A DNA stretch of 64,000 nucleotides from Paraburkholderia rhynchosiae (GCF_002879865.1 NZ_PNXY01000013.1:1-64000); one strand, 5' to 3'; positions 26,334-35,810 are shown, counted from the first letter of the stretch. Program-made: numbers and translations. Notes: generated by a model from the sequence alone, not told the origin.

Positions 26334-28040
26334 ATGAGAAAGTCTGTGATTGCAATGTGCGTATCGGCCACGCTTGGAGCATGCGGCGGGTCCGCGGATA
26401 ACACATCGACGCTGCCCCAGCTCAGCGCGGCGACACCCGCGACGCTCGCGGGAAGCTGCGCGGCGCTGGCGGCCAAATTGTCCTTCGCGAATACGACGTT
26501 CAGTTCCGTACAGGACGTGCCCGCCGGGACATTGAAGGTAGCGGGCAAATCCATTGCCGAACATTGTGTCGTGCAGGGACAGATGAATCAGCGCGTGAGT
26601 GCCGTCGATGGAAAGACCTATGCGATCGGCTTTGAGATGCGTTTGCCGCTTGCATGGAACGGCCGGTTCTTTTATCAGGCCAACGGCGGGCTCGACGGCA
26701 ACGTGGTGACGGCGACCGGCGAGATCGGCGGCGGCGGCCCGCTCAACGATGCGCTGAACATGGGGTTCGCCGTTGTCAGTTCCGACGCCGGGCACTCGTC
26801 GTCGCAGAATCCGCTGTTCGGTCTCGATCCGCAGGCGCGTATCGATTACGGCTACAACGCGGTCACGACGCTCACGCCAATGGCGAAAGAGGTGATCCGG
26901 ACCGCGTACGGCAAGGCGCCGGATCGCAGTTATTTCGAAGGCTGCTCGAACGGCGGACGTCACGCGATGGTGGCGGCGGCGAGGTCGTCGGCGGAATACG
27001 ACGGCATCATTGCAGGCGATCCGGGCTTCCATTTGCCGAAGGCGGCAATCGGCGAAATGTGGGGCGCGCAGCAATTCGCGAAGGTGGCGACGGCGACGAC
27101 CGCGAATGGTCTGCCCGACATCAAAACCGGCTTCACGACTGCGGAACGGCAACTGGTGGCATCGCGAATCATCGCAAAGTGCGATGCGCTGGACGGTGTC
27201 GCCGACGGCATGGTGCACGACATCAAGGCGTGCCAGGCGAACTTCAACCTCGCCAACGATGTGCCCACCTGCTCGGCCAACGTGCGCGACGGCACGTGCC
27301 TCACTACCGCGCAAAAGGACGCGATCGGCAACGTGTTTTCAGGCGCGCGCAACAGTGCGGGCACAGGGCTATACGCGAGCTTTCCCTACGATGCGGGTGT
27401 GAGCGGCGCGGGCTGGGCGGCATGGAAGCAGAGCAACTCGATCACATTGGACCCCGCTGCCGCTGCCTTCACGTTCACGACGCCGCCGCAAAGCGCTTCA
27501 TTGCTGAGCCAGTTGTCGTCGTATGCGCTGAACTTCAGCATGGACACCGACGCGCCGAAAATCTTTGCGACGAGCGGTGCGTACACGGAGTCGTCGTGGT
27601 CGTTCATGACGCCGCCCGACGAGACCAATCTCAAGGCGCTCAAGCAACGCGGCGCGAAGCTGATGGTGTATCACGGCACGAGCGACCCGGTGTTTTCGTC
27701 GAACGACACAACGGACTGGTATCAACGGCTGATGACAGCAAATGGCGGCGATGCGAGCAACTTCGCGCGGCTCTATACCATTGCGGGAATGAACCATTGC
27801 GCGGGCGGGCCAGCCGCCGACCAGTTCGATATGTTGACGCCGATGATCGCCTGGGTCGAGCAGGGCAAGGCGCCAGATAGTGTTATCGCAACGGCACGCG
27901 ACGCGAGCAACGCGATTCCGAACAGCGAGGTGCCCGCCGATTGGGGCGCGGGTCGCACTCGGCCGCTGTGTCCGTATCCGAAAGTCGCGCGTTACAAGGG
28001 CGGCGACGTGAATTCGGCGTCAAGTTTCTCGTGCAGTTAA
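26334..28040 (+). CDS. Tannase/feruloyl esterase-family lipoprotein
   Basis: 568-residue secreted esterase. The N-terminus is a lipoprotein signal with lipobox LGAC at residues 15-18, so it is probably anchored in the outer membrane. The nucleophile is Ser205 in EGCSNGGRH; Asp about 451 (GTSDPVF) and His about 487 (MNHCAGG) complete the triad. The Cys residues next to Ser and His form the CS-D-HC pattern typical of this family. It starts 10 bp after the porin stop and probably releases ferulate from plant cell-wall or ester conjugates outside the cell, feeding the rest of the locus. Confidence 0.9.
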   Translation: MRKSVIAMCVSATLGACGGSADNTSTLPQLSAATPATLAGSCAALAAKLSFANTTFSSVQDVPAGTLKVAGKSIAEHCVVQGQMNQRVSAVDGKTYAIGFEMRLPLAWNGRFFYQANGGLDGNVVTATGEIGGGGPLNDALNMGFAVVSSDAGHSSSQNPLFGLDPQARIDYGYNAVTTLTPMAKEVIRTAYGKAPDRSYFEGCSNGGRHAMVAAARSSAEYDGIIAGDPGFHLPKAAIGEMWGAQQFAKVATATTANGLPDIKTGFTTAERQLVASRIIAKCDALDGVADGMVHDIKACQANFNLANDVPTCSANVRDGTCLTTAQKDAIGNVFSGARNSAGTGLYASFPYDAGVSGAGWAAWKQSNSITLDPAAAAFTFTTPPQSASLLSQLSSYALNFSMDTDAPKIFATSGAYTESSWSFMTPPDETNLKALKQRGAKLMVYHGTSDPVFSSNDTTDWYQRLMTANGGDASNFARLYTIAGMNHCAGGPAADQFDMLTPMIAWVEQGKAPDSVIATARDASNAIPNSEVPADWGAGRTRPLCPYPKVARYKGGDVNSASSFSCS

Positions 28041-28054
28041 AGCGTCAGTGAAAC

Positions 28055-28086
28055 GGTGGCGGGTTGCGCGCTCGCCACCATGTTTT
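28055..28086 (+). terminator. Terminator hairpin between convergent genes
   Basis: GGTGGCG 28055-28061 pairs with CGCCACC 28073-28079 over an 11-base loop, followed by a short T run at 28083-28086. An outer CAGTGA/TCACTG pair (28046-28051 with 28090-28095) could extend it. It would end the ferulate plus-strand operon. Confidence 0.6.
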
Positions 28087-28089
28087 CGG

Positions 28090-29274
28090 TCACTGCTGTT
28101 CGTACCAGGAATAGGTGGCCAGCGTGCTTACCGGCGTCGTGCCGATCTGCAACGTGATGTCGCGTAGCGACGTCAACTCGATGTCGCGGATATCGCCCAT
28201 ATAGCGGCGCGAATCGCCGTTGTCGTTGATATACGCGACCACGGGTCCCGTGATGCCCGCGACGTTCGTGCTGGTGAGCGGTTGACCCCAGATATCGAAG
28301 AACTGGCCCAGCGTAAAGGTCTTGAACGTGGGCGTCTCGATATGGATGATGCCGGTCTGGTCGTGCGTATGCATTTCATAGTTGCACTGGGACAGTATGC
28401 CTACGTTCATGGGCAGCCCGAGCCACTGGCCGTCCTTGAAAATCGCGAGGTGCGCGTGGACGTGATACAGCTCGCTCATGCCTGACGCGCAGATCAGACC
28501 GTCCACCGCCGCGCCGGTGCCGCCCGTCGATGTATTGCCGTTCGGCCAGTACGTCGTGCCCACCACGCCCCCGTACGTGAGGGTGATCGGCTTTGGATCG
28601 AATGGCGGCGGGTCGGTCCACGTATAGCTGGGGATCTGCTTCAACGGTGTGCCGGTTACGATGGTGACCTCGCCATGCGGCGGAAGCACGAGGCTCGCGG
28701 GATCGCCCTTGTATTGCGAAAGTGCGCCTCCGTCGTTCACATAGATCGTAACGGGCGACCCGCTCAAGCCGGCGACGTTCGACGCGCCGAGCGTTTCTCC
28801 CCAGATCGCGAAGAACTGGCCAAGCGTATACGACGCGCCGGTGCTGGTATCCATGCGGATCTTGCCGCTTGCATCGACCGTGTGCAGCGGATACGCACAA
28901 CCGGTCTGCGCGGCCATGGTCGGCTCGACCATGCCGATGTTGGCCGGCAGCGCCAGCAGGCGGCCATCCTGGTAGATCGACAGATGCGTGTACGTATAGG
29001 CAGTGCTGCGCAATGCGCAGTTCAGGCCGCTCACGGGCTGGCCGAGTCCGCCGGACGACGTGGAGCCCGTGGGCCAGTGCGCGTCGCCGAGCGCCGTGCC
29101 GTCGATCACCGGCGTGGCGGCGGCCAATGTCGGTGTCGTGGCGCTCGTGTCCGACGCGCCGGTTGCGGATGACGCCGCTCCGGACCCGCTGCTGCCGCCT
29201 CCGCCTCCGCCACAGCCCGCAAGAATCAGGAAGACGCCAATAGCGACGAATCGCGAACCCAGCCGTTGCAACAT
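28090..29274 (-). CDS. Lipoprotein with two tandem copies of an unnamed domain
   Basis: 394-residue lipoprotein with lipobox ILAGC followed by a long Gly/Ser linker. Two copies of one domain of about 145 residues follow. Shared landmarks are HLSIYQDGRLLALPANIG versus HLAIFKDGQWLGLPMNVG, TLGQFFAIWGETL versus TLGQFFDIWGQPL, and a NVAG plus YIND pattern. Copy 2 is His-rich (YHVHAHLAIF, YEMHTHDQTG); copy 1 has lost several of these (TYTHLSIY, YPLHTVDASG). ATG 29274 follows GGAG, unlike the ATG four codons upstream. Metal binding by copy 2 is an inference. I cannot name the family. Confidence 0.8.
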   Translation of the reverse strand: MLQRLGSRFVAIGVFLILAGCGGGGGGSSGSGAASSATGASDTSATTPTLAAATPVIDGTALGDAHWPTGSTSSGGLGQPVSGLNCALRSTAYTYTHLSIYQDGRLLALPANIGMVEPTMAAQTGCAYPLHTVDASGKIRMDTSTGASYTLGQFFAIWGETLGASNVAGLSGSPVTIYVNDGGALSQYKGDPASLVLPPHGEVTIVTGTPLKQIPSYTWTDPPPFDPKPITLTYGGVVGTTYWPNGNTSTGGTGAAVDGLICASGMSELYHVHAHLAIFKDGQWLGLPMNVGILSQCNYEMHTHDQTGIIHIETPTFKTFTLGQFFDIWGQPLTSTNVAGITGPVVAYINDNGDSRRYMGDIRDIELTSLRDITLQIGTTPVSTLATYSWYEQQ

Positions 29275-29286
29275 CGCGGACTCCAT

Positions 29287-29756
29287 GCCGTGGTTGAAGA
29301 GGGATACATAGAGGCAGACATCACGCCGGCTTGCGCGGCATTGCCTTCTTTGCGCGGCGTAGCCTCCTCTGCGCGGAGAGGCCGCAAAGGAATGCCGCTG
29401 GCTAGCTGGCGCATTGGCGTCAGATCACAGAATCGGCTGATTTAGCGTAGCAGATGCATTCCCGAAACGAACCGTATGAATCACAACGTTTTGCGACTTT
29501 TTGTGTCGCATTTTGGCGTGTCGGGGGCGAAGGGCTATCGAGGATGGGGTGATTTACCGGCGCAATCTGCCCGGTCATATTGAACCTGGATGGCAGCGGC
29601 TTTCGCCAGCAATAGAAGTTCGACATTGCCTCGCGGATGGCCGACAATCAGCGCAATCACAATGAGCCTGCCAAGCCGGCAAAAAAGCGCGGGCGGGAAT
29701 GTGCCGTGATCCGAGCTTTTCGATTCGCAAAAGAGAAATCGAACTGGAGACGTGCG
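29287..29756. other. Divergent intergenic region
   Basis: About 470 bp between two divergent lipoprotein genes. Around 29330-29400 there is an imperfect inverted repeat built on GGCATT and TTTGCGCGG-type blocks (GCGGCATTGCCTTC on the left, GCAAAGGAATGCCGC on the right). I see no gene and no promoter I would defend. Confidence 0.4.
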
Positions 29757-31391
29757 ATGAACGCAACAATCGAACGGCCCTGCAAACGCTGGGCCGTGAT
29801 TGCAAGTGCATTTCTGCTGGCGTCGTGTGGCGGGTCGATCGATTCGAACACGGCCGTCCCTGAGCCCATCATGCGGGTGATGCAAAAGCCGGCCTATCAG
29901 AATGCGGCCTGGTCGATGCAGGTTGTCGATCTCGACACAGGGCAGGTTATCTACGATCTCAATTCCAGCGGGCAGGTGTTCATTGCCTCGGTGCGCAAGG
30001 TCTTCTCGACCGGCAACGCGCTCAACGCGCTCGGCGCGCAGCACCATTTCATTACGCCGGTCTATCGGCAGGGCACCGTTGCGGCGAACGGCGCGCTCAA
30101 CGGCAATCTGATTCTGGTTGCGAGCGGCGATCTGACGATGGGCGGCCGCGCCAATGCGGATGGCACCATCGCGCTGACCAACTTCGACCACAACGAAGCC
30201 AACTCGCTTGGCAATGCGGTGCTGTCGACGCCCGATCCGCTGGCGGGCTACGACTCGCTGGCGGCGCAGGTGGCTGCCGCGGGCATCAAGACGATCAACG
30301 GCGATGTCGTGATCGACGACCGTCTTTTCGAGCCGTTCAATTTTCGCGGCGAGTTCAACGTGCGGCCGATCTTCGTCAACGACGATCTGATCGACGTCAC
30401 GCTCAGTCAGAGCGCGCAAGGCGCCGCCGTTCCGTTCGACTGGCGGCCAAAGTCGGCGGCATTCTCGGTGCAATCGACGCTGACGACAGGCAGCGCGACG
30501 TCGGCGCTGGACATCGAGCTCAATCCGGAATTGCCGCTGTGCATCGGCTCGGCAAATTGTGTGGGCGAAGTGAGCGGCAATGTGCCGGCCGGTCTCGTGC
30601 CCATTCTGACCAATGCGTATCCGCTGATTCGCACGTTCCGCGTGACCGAGCCGTCCAACTACACGCGCACGGTGTTTATCGAAGCGCTCGCACGCGCCGG
30701 CGTGACGGTGACGGCGGCGCCCGTCGCGCCTAACCCCGTGCAGCTGCTGCCAGCAAAAGGCTCGTATTCGAGCGCGCAGCAGGTGGCGCAGTTGACATCC
30801 GCGCCTTATGCGCAGGACATCCGGTACGTCAATAAAGTCAGCTACAACATCGGCGCGGACGTGACGCTGATGCAGTTCGGCCTCGCGCACAATGGCTCTA
30901 CGACGATGGCCGGTTCGCTCGCGGCGGAACAAGGCGAGCTGTCGGCCTCCTTCAATATTTCGCCGGCCCAATATCATTTCATCGACGGCAGCGGCGGCGG
31001 CGATACGACCGCGAATGGCCGCGCCGTCATCGCGATGCTGCGCGGCATGAGCACGAAGGCTGCGTTTGCGCCGTACTTCGATTCGATGCCCGTGCTGGGC
31101 GTCGACGGATCGCTCGCCACTATCACGGACTTCGAAGCCGACTCCACGCTTGCGGGCGCGAAGGGCCAGGTGCACGCCAAAACGGGGACGTACGTCGCGG
31201 AGAATCTGTTGGTGCCGGGCAAGCCGATCCTCAAAGGGCAAGCGCTCGCTGGTTATATCGATGCGAAGAGCGGCCGGCGGATTGCGTTTTTCCTGACGGT
31301 GAATAATGTCCCGATCACGGGCATCCCTGATGTGCTGACCGTGTTCCAGGACGAAGGCACGATCGCGGCGATGCTGTGGAAGATGCAGTGA
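29757..31391 (+). CDS. PBP4-like D-Ala-D-Ala carboxypeptidase lipoprotein, copy A
   Basis: 544 residues, peptidase family S13 (DacB-like). Lipobox LLASC gives an anchored periplasmic enzyme. The penicillin-binding motifs are SVRK (Ser about 79), SYN (about 361) and KTG in HAKTGTY (about 475), with the family's ASGDLTMGGR and VIDDRLFEPF segments in the inserted domain. ATG 29757 follows CTGGAG; the 40 upstream residues are unlikely. It ends 9 bp from the convergent paralogue at 31401-33026. Likely role: trimming peptidoglycan side chains or cross-links. Confidence 0.88.
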   Translation: MNATIERPCKRWAVIASAFLLASCGGSIDSNTAVPEPIMRVMQKPAYQNAAWSMQVVDLDTGQVIYDLNSSGQVFIASVRKVFSTGNALNALGAQHHFITPVYRQGTVAANGALNGNLILVASGDLTMGGRANADGTIALTNFDHNEANSLGNAVLSTPDPLAGYDSLAAQVAAAGIKTINGDVVIDDRLFEPFNFRGEFNVRPIFVNDDLIDVTLSQSAQGAAVPFDWRPKSAAFSVQSTLTTGSATSALDIELNPELPLCIGSANCVGEVSGNVPAGLVPILTNAYPLIRTFRVTEPSNYTRTVFIEALARAGVTVTAAPVAPNPVQLLPAKGSYSSAQQVAQLTSAPYAQDIRYVNKVSYNIGADVTLMQFGLAHNGSTTMAGSLAAEQGELSASFNISPAQYHFIDGSGGGDTTANGRAVIAMLRGMSTKAAFAPYFDSMPVLGVDGSLATITDFEADSTLAGAKGQVHAKTGTYVAENLLVPGKPILKGQALAGYIDAKSGRRIAFFLTVNNVPITGIPDVLTVFQDEGTIAAMLWKMQ

Positions 31392-31400
31392 CGCCGCCTT

Positions 31401-33026
31401 TCAGTACTTCGAATAGACGATGCCGAGTATCCGCGCTTCGTCGTCGAAGACGTCCAGCGTGTCGGTGAGCGCGGTGACGGGGCCGGCATTGTTGACGAAG
31501 AGTGCATACGCGAGCCGGCGTCCGCTTCTTGCTTCGATGTAGCCCGCCATGTTCATCGCAACCATCTGACCGTTGGCGACGGTCGCGCCGCTTTTCACGA
31601 AGATGTGCTCCTTGCCTTGCACGTCCTTGCCGACAGCCGCAAGCGAGCCGTCGACGCCGAGGATCGACAGCGCGTCGCGATACACCGGATAAAGCGGCCG
31701 GCGGCTCATCGTGGTGAGGAGGGTCGCGGTGGTGCGAGCCGTCGCGCGGCTATCGGGCGTGCCGCTGCCGTTGGTCGGAAAATCGAACCCGGAACCGTCG
31801 AGCCCAAAGTTGCCCGTCAGGTACTTTCGCTCGGTGACGAGTGCGTCGCCGACGGTTCTCACCCCTTGCGCAAGGCCCTGATACATGAGGCTCAAGTTCG
31901 CGCCCGTGTTCAGGCTCACCTTCAGGACAAGTTTCGCAAACTGCGAGTAAGGCAGGGACGTAAAGCTGGCAACTTGCGTTGCGCTCGTGTAGGTGGCCGG
32001 CGCCGGCAAGGCGGTCGTGCGGTTCGGCTGCACGGCGGGCGCCGACACGGTCACGCCCGCGCGAGTCAATGCATCGATAAACGCCGTGCGTGCGAAGGAC
32101 GGCGGATCTTCGACGCGCAGCGTGCTGACATACAGATTGTTGCCGACGAGCGGCGCCACATAGCCGAGCGGAATCGCCGCCGGCATATCGAGGCTGGCCT
32201 CGCCCGACAGCGTTCCCTTGCAGCCGGGCGCGGCGAGACAGCTTAGCGGTCCCGCGTCGAGCGCGTCACCGGATACGGCGATATCGGCCGCGCTGCCCGC
32301 TGTCATGGTGACCGACGTACCTTGCATGGTCATCGCGCTGGTGCGCGGCCGCCAGTCGAGCACGCCGGCTTGTCCCACGCTCGCACCAGGCGCAAGCGTC
32401 ACATCGATCACGTTCTCGTTGACCACGATCGGCGAGATCAGCACGTTGCCGTTCGGCACGCGGAACGCATCGAAAAGGCGATCGTCGACGATCACGTCGC
32501 CGCTGATCGACGTGATGCCGGAGGCCCTGACTTGCGCCGCCAGATCGTTCAATGCAGTCAATGGATCTTCGGGCGTCAGGATCGCGCCATCGAAGCCGCG
32601 CGCATCGTTGTGATCGAAGTCCGTGAAATCGACGGTGCCATCAGGCTTCTGCCGCCCGCCGAATGTCAGATCGCCGGAGGCCTTCAGGATCAGGTCGCCC
32701 GTCAGCTTGCCAGACGCGTCGACCGTGCCGTTCCGGTAGACGGGCGTCTGGAAGCGATGATCCGCGCCGATGACATCGAGCGCGGTCGCCACAGAATACA
32801 GCTTGCGCACCGAGGCCGTTAGCACGAGGGTATCGGGTCGCAAAGCGTCGAGCACCTGGCCCGTGTTGGCGTCCATCACGATCATCGACCACTGCGACTT
32901 CGCGCTCGCATAGCGCGGCTTGTTCATGATCTGCGAAATGGGATCGGCCGAGACGTCGCTGCCACAGCCGGCGACGAGCGAGCAGCAGACGACCAACGCC
33001 AGAACACTGGGGAACTGTGCGCGCAT
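31401..33026 (-). CDS. PBP4-like D-Ala-D-Ala carboxypeptidase lipoprotein, copy B
   Basis: 541-residue paralogue of the convergent gene at 29757, also with lipobox (LVAGC). The motifs are SVRK (Ser about 72) and SLN in VSLNTGANLS (about 370); the third motif is KSG instead of KTG in FVKSGATVANG (about 477). Colinear segments such as ASGDLTFGGRQKPDGTVD and VIVDDRLFDAF show recent common origin. The Thr-to-Ser change is tolerated in some penicillin-binding proteins, so it may still be active. Confidence 0.87.
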   Translation of the reverse strand: MRAQFPSVLALVVCCSLVAGCGSDVSADPISQIMNKPRYASAKSQWSMIVMDANTGQVLDALRPDTLVLTASVRKLYSVATALDVIGADHRFQTPVYRNGTVDASGKLTGDLILKASGDLTFGGRQKPDGTVDFTDFDHNDARGFDGAILTPEDPLTALNDLAAQVRASGITSISGDVIVDDRLFDAFRVPNGNVLISPIVVNENVIDVTLAPGASVGQAGVLDWRPRTSAMTMQGTSVTMTAGSAADIAVSGDALDAGPLSCLAAPGCKGTLSGEASLDMPAAIPLGYVAPLVGNNLYVSTLRVEDPPSFARTAFIDALTRAGVTVSAPAVQPNRTTALPAPATYTSATQVASFTSLPYSQFAKLVLKVSLNTGANLSLMYQGLAQGVRTVGDALVTERKYLTGNFGLDGSGFDFPTNGSGTPDSRATARTTATLLTTMSRRPLYPVYRDALSILGVDGSLAAVGKDVQGKEHIFVKSGATVANGQMVAMNMAGYIEARSGRRLAYALFVNNAGPVTALTDTLDVFDDEARILGIVYSKY

Positions 33027-33366
33027 GGATATTCCTGCCGATCGACATGAGGAAACTACAGCATAGGATCACTATGACGGGAATGCCAGGCGGCGACACC
33101 ATGGGAAACGATTTTCAGCGGCGAGGTAAGTCATGCCCGATTGCCGCAGAGGCCGACCGCAGATGCCAAAGACTACTAATGGATCGGATGGTAGGGCACG
33201 ATGGAAATCGTGGGCTGAGAATGTTCTTCGCCATTCTTTGCACAGTTGCAGCTAAGATGCCGTACCCACGATCGTCAGGTATCCGACTCTTGAGGCGGCA
33301 TAGGGGCCACGACCCTTGGCGCGAACGATCGCGGCATTGTCACACTTAGCAATGGAAAGGACCGCT
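33027..33366. other. Divergent intergenic region without recognised content
   Basis: 340 bp between the PBP4-like copy B start and the DUF1254/1214 gene. Frames here are short and overlapping. I see no repeat, RNA gene or convincing promoter. Confidence 0.4.
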
Positions 33367-34380
33367 ATGAAAACAGTCTACATCGCAGCGCTGGTATTCA
33401 CGTGCACAACGGGGCTCGCTTTTGCCAAAGACACGGTACCTGTCACCGTCGATAATTTTGTTCGCGCCGAAACCGATCTTTACTTTAATAATTCCGTGAC
33501 CGGCGGTGGCTTCGGCGGATGGCATCATATTCGCGAACTTCTGCCAATCGATCATCAGCCAGTTATCCGCGGCAATCGCGATACGTTGTATTCAACGCGC
33601 GTCTTCGATCTCGACGCAGGACCGGCCACCGTTACGCTGCCGGATGCCGGGCAGCGGTTCATGTCGCTGCAGATCATCAGCGAAGATCAGTACACCACAA
33701 CTGAATACGGCGCAGGGCCGCATACGCTCGACAAGGCGAAAATCGGCACGCGTTATGTGCTTGCTGGCGTGCGTACCGTGGTGGATCCGAACGATCCCAA
33801 CGATCTCGGACGGGTTCATGCGCTGCAGGACGCAATCAAGGTTTCGCAACCGGGCGGGCCAGGCAAGTTCGAGATTCCCAACTGGGACAAGACAAGCCAG
33901 ACGAAGCTCCGGGATGCGCTCCTCGTTCTCGCCAGTACAGTCACCGATACCCGGCGCGCCTTCGGCACGAAAAACGAAGTGGACCCGGTTCAATATCTGA
34001 TTGGCGCTGCCTCGGCGTGGGGCGCAAATTCGCCACGTGACGCTATCTATCTGAACGTTGTTCCGACAAGGAACGACGGAGCTACCCAATACGCATTGAG
34101 TGTCAAGGACGTGCCTGTCGACGGCTTCTGGTCGATCAGCGTCTACAACGCCAAGGGCTACTACGAGAAGAACCGCTACGACGCATACACGCTGAACAAC
34201 ATCACGGCCAGAAAGGATGACGCCGGAACGATCACGATCCGCTTTGGCGGCTGCGACGGCAAAGTGCCGAACTGTCTGCCGATCGTGAAAGGGTGGAACT
34301 ACATGGTGCGGCTCTATCGGCCGCGCGAGGAAGTGCTCAACGGCAAGTGGAACTTCCCGGAAGCGAAGCCGGCAACCTGA
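33367..34380 (+). CDS. Secreted DUF1254/DUF1214-type protein
   Basis: 337 residues with a signal peptide ending LAFAKDT. The N-terminal half (VRAETDLYFNNSV, VIRGNRDTLYSTRVFDLDAG) and the C-terminal half (DVPVDGFWSISVYNAKGYY, WNYMVRLYRPREEVLNGKW) match the paired DUF1254 and DUF1214 domains usual in this family. AAAGGA precedes ATG 33367. Biochemical role is not established; it is probably periplasmic. It is convergent with the small cupin gene. Confidence 0.8.
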   Translation: MKTVYIAALVFTCTTGLAFAKDTVPVTVDNFVRAETDLYFNNSVTGGGFGGWHHIRELLPIDHQPVIRGNRDTLYSTRVFDLDAGPATVTLPDAGQRFMSLQIISEDQYTTTEYGAGPHTLDKAKIGTRYVLAGVRTVVDPNDPNDLGRVHALQDAIKVSQPGGPGKFEIPNWDKTSQTKLRDALLVLASTVTDTRRAFGTKNEVDPVQYLIGAASAWGANSPRDAIYLNVVPTRNDGATQYALSVKDVPVDGFWSISVYNAKGYYEKNRYDAYTLNNITARKDDAGTITIRFGGCDGKVPNCLPIVKGWNYMVRLYRPREEVLNGKWNFPEAKPAT

Positions 34381-34443
34381 CCTATCGCGGCAGCGCGCGA
34401 TGCGAAGCTGCCGTTGGTCAGCCAGGCTGTGTCGGTCTCAACC

Positions 34444-34860
34444 TCAATTGCCCACCGGAATGGTCAATTCCGTCTCGCTCGTGTCCACCACGAAAACCGC
34501 GAGCAGTTTGGCCGGCTTCGTCTTGCTCGCATTGGCGCTGACGGCGTGGCGGTCGCCGGGCAGTTCGGAGAAGCTCTGTCCGGCCTTGTAGAGCGTCACC
34601 GGCCCGTCGTTGACCTGACTGCGGATCGCTCCCTCGAGCACAGTCGCGTAAATGAAGGCGGACTTGGGGTGCGTATGTCCGGGCGAGTCGCCACCCGGGC
34701 CATATTCGACGAGCACGCCTTTCATGCTTTTGCCTGGAACGTTCGGCAATTCGTGCTGGTAGACGAGCGTCACCTTGGCGTTCTTCGACTGAGCCGTATC
34801 CGCGAGCGGACTGCCGAACGGCAGCGCGGCCAAAAGCAGCGTACAAAGGATGCGTTTCAT
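34444..34860 (-). CDS. Secreted cupin-domain protein
   Basis: 138 residues with a signal peptide ending SPLADTA. The single cupin is marked by PGGDSPGHTHPKSAFIYATV (metal-binding His-X-His) and the second motif PGDRHAVSANAS. It lies 32 bp after an SDR gene on the same strand, so the two are probably co-transcribed. Function unknown; a small periplasmic metal-binding or detoxifying role would fit. Confidence 0.8.
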   Translation of the reverse strand: MKRILCTLLLAALPFGSPLADTAQSKNAKVTLVYQHELPNVPGKSMKGVLVEYGPGGDSPGHTHPKSAFIYATVLEGAIRSQVNDGPVTLYKAGQSFSELPGDRHAVSANASKTKPAKLLAVFVVDTSETELTIPVGN

Positions 34861-34892
34861 GGAGCACTATCCTTCCGTTGGCGGATACGCAA

Positions 34893-35648
34893 TCACGCGG
34901 CTGCCTGTGACCGGCGCAGCCATTCGTCCGGCGCAATGCGGCCGAGGCGCGCCTCGCCCAATGGCACGAGCGAAAGCTCGTCGACGCGGCCGCCGAAGTA
35001 GCGCGCCTCCGGATCACGCACGACCTCGCGCGGGTCGCCGATCGCCTTCAGATAGCGGGCGATGATTTCATCGAAAGGCGCCCGCTCCGGACCCGCGATT
35101 TCGACAATGCCGTTGCGCGGTGCGGCAAGCGCCACATCGGCGACACTCGCTGCAACGTCGTCCGCAGCGATGGGCTGGAACAGACCGGGCGAAAGCCTGA
35201 CCGTGTTGCCTTCCGCTGCCGACGCCGCGATGCCTCCGAGAAATTCCAGGAACTGTGTCGAGCGGATGATGGTGTACGGAATGCCGGAGGCTTCGATCAG
35301 TTTCTCCTGCGCAACCTTCGCGCGGAAATAGCCGTTCTCCGGCGTCCGGTCAGTGCCCACGATAGACAGCGCGACATGATGCCTGACGCCCGCCGCGGCC
35401 TCTGCCGCATGAAGATTGCGACCGGACGTCTCGAAGAATTCGAGCACTGCCGCGTCTTCGAACGACGGCGAATTGGCGAGGTCGATCACCACCTGCGCGC
35501 CGGCCAACGTCTCCTGGAGCCCCTCGCCGGTGATGGTGTTGATGCCGCTTTTCGGCGATGCAGCAACCACTTCGTGACCGGCCTCGCGCAGAATCGTGAC
35601 GGTCTTCGAGCCGATCAGGCCGGTGCCGCCGATGACAACGATCTTCAT
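34893..35648 (-). CDS. NmrA-like / atypical SDR NAD(P)-binding protein
   Basis: 251 residues. The N-terminal Rossmann motif KIVVIGGTGLIGSKTV is complete; IVGTDRTPENGYFRAKVAQE and YTIIRSTQFLEFLGG are typical of the NmrA-like and epimerase-type atypical SDRs. ATG 35648 follows GGAG and gives the standard N-terminus. It lies downstream of LysR and ECF41 genes on the same strand. ECF41 sigma factors are typically linked to one such oxidoreductase or epimerase target, so this is the likely target gene. Confidence 0.86.
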   Translation of the reverse strand: MKIVVIGGTGLIGSKTVTILREAGHEVVAASPKSGINTITGEGLQETLAGAQVVIDLANSPSFEDAAVLEFFETSGRNLHAAEAAAGVRHHVALSIVGTDRTPENGYFRAKVAQEKLIEASGIPYTIIRSTQFLEFLGGIAASAAEGNTVRLSPGLFQPIAADDVAASVADVALAAPRNGIVEIAGPERAPFDEIIARYLKAIGDPREVVRDPEARYFGGRVDELSLVPLGEARLGRIAPDEWLRRSQAAA

Positions 35649-35810
35649 GGTCCACACTCCATAGCTGATTAGCGGCAAGGCGCCGCATGAAACATCGTAG
35701 GCGGCCCCGGGGGGTTGCGGTAGGTCCGCGCACGAACTCACCGTGTTGTCTCATGGACACCAATCCGAAATCGAACAGGCACGCTTTCGCCCGACGAAAG
35801 TGCATATCGT

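Noticed and set aside
25019..26554. Minus-strand open frame of 511 codons opposite porin and esterase starts
   Set aside because: Spans two clear plus-strand genes, no ribosome site, shadow composition.
29535..31241. Minus-strand open frame of 568 codons opposite the PBP4-like copy A
   Set aside because: Composition of an antisense shadow and no motif; the plus-strand lipoprotein has SVRK, SYN and KTG.
34381..34443. GGCAGC/GCTGCC hairpin between the DUF1254/1214 and cupin genes as a terminator
   Set aside because: No T run on either strand and a long loop; not strong enough to list.
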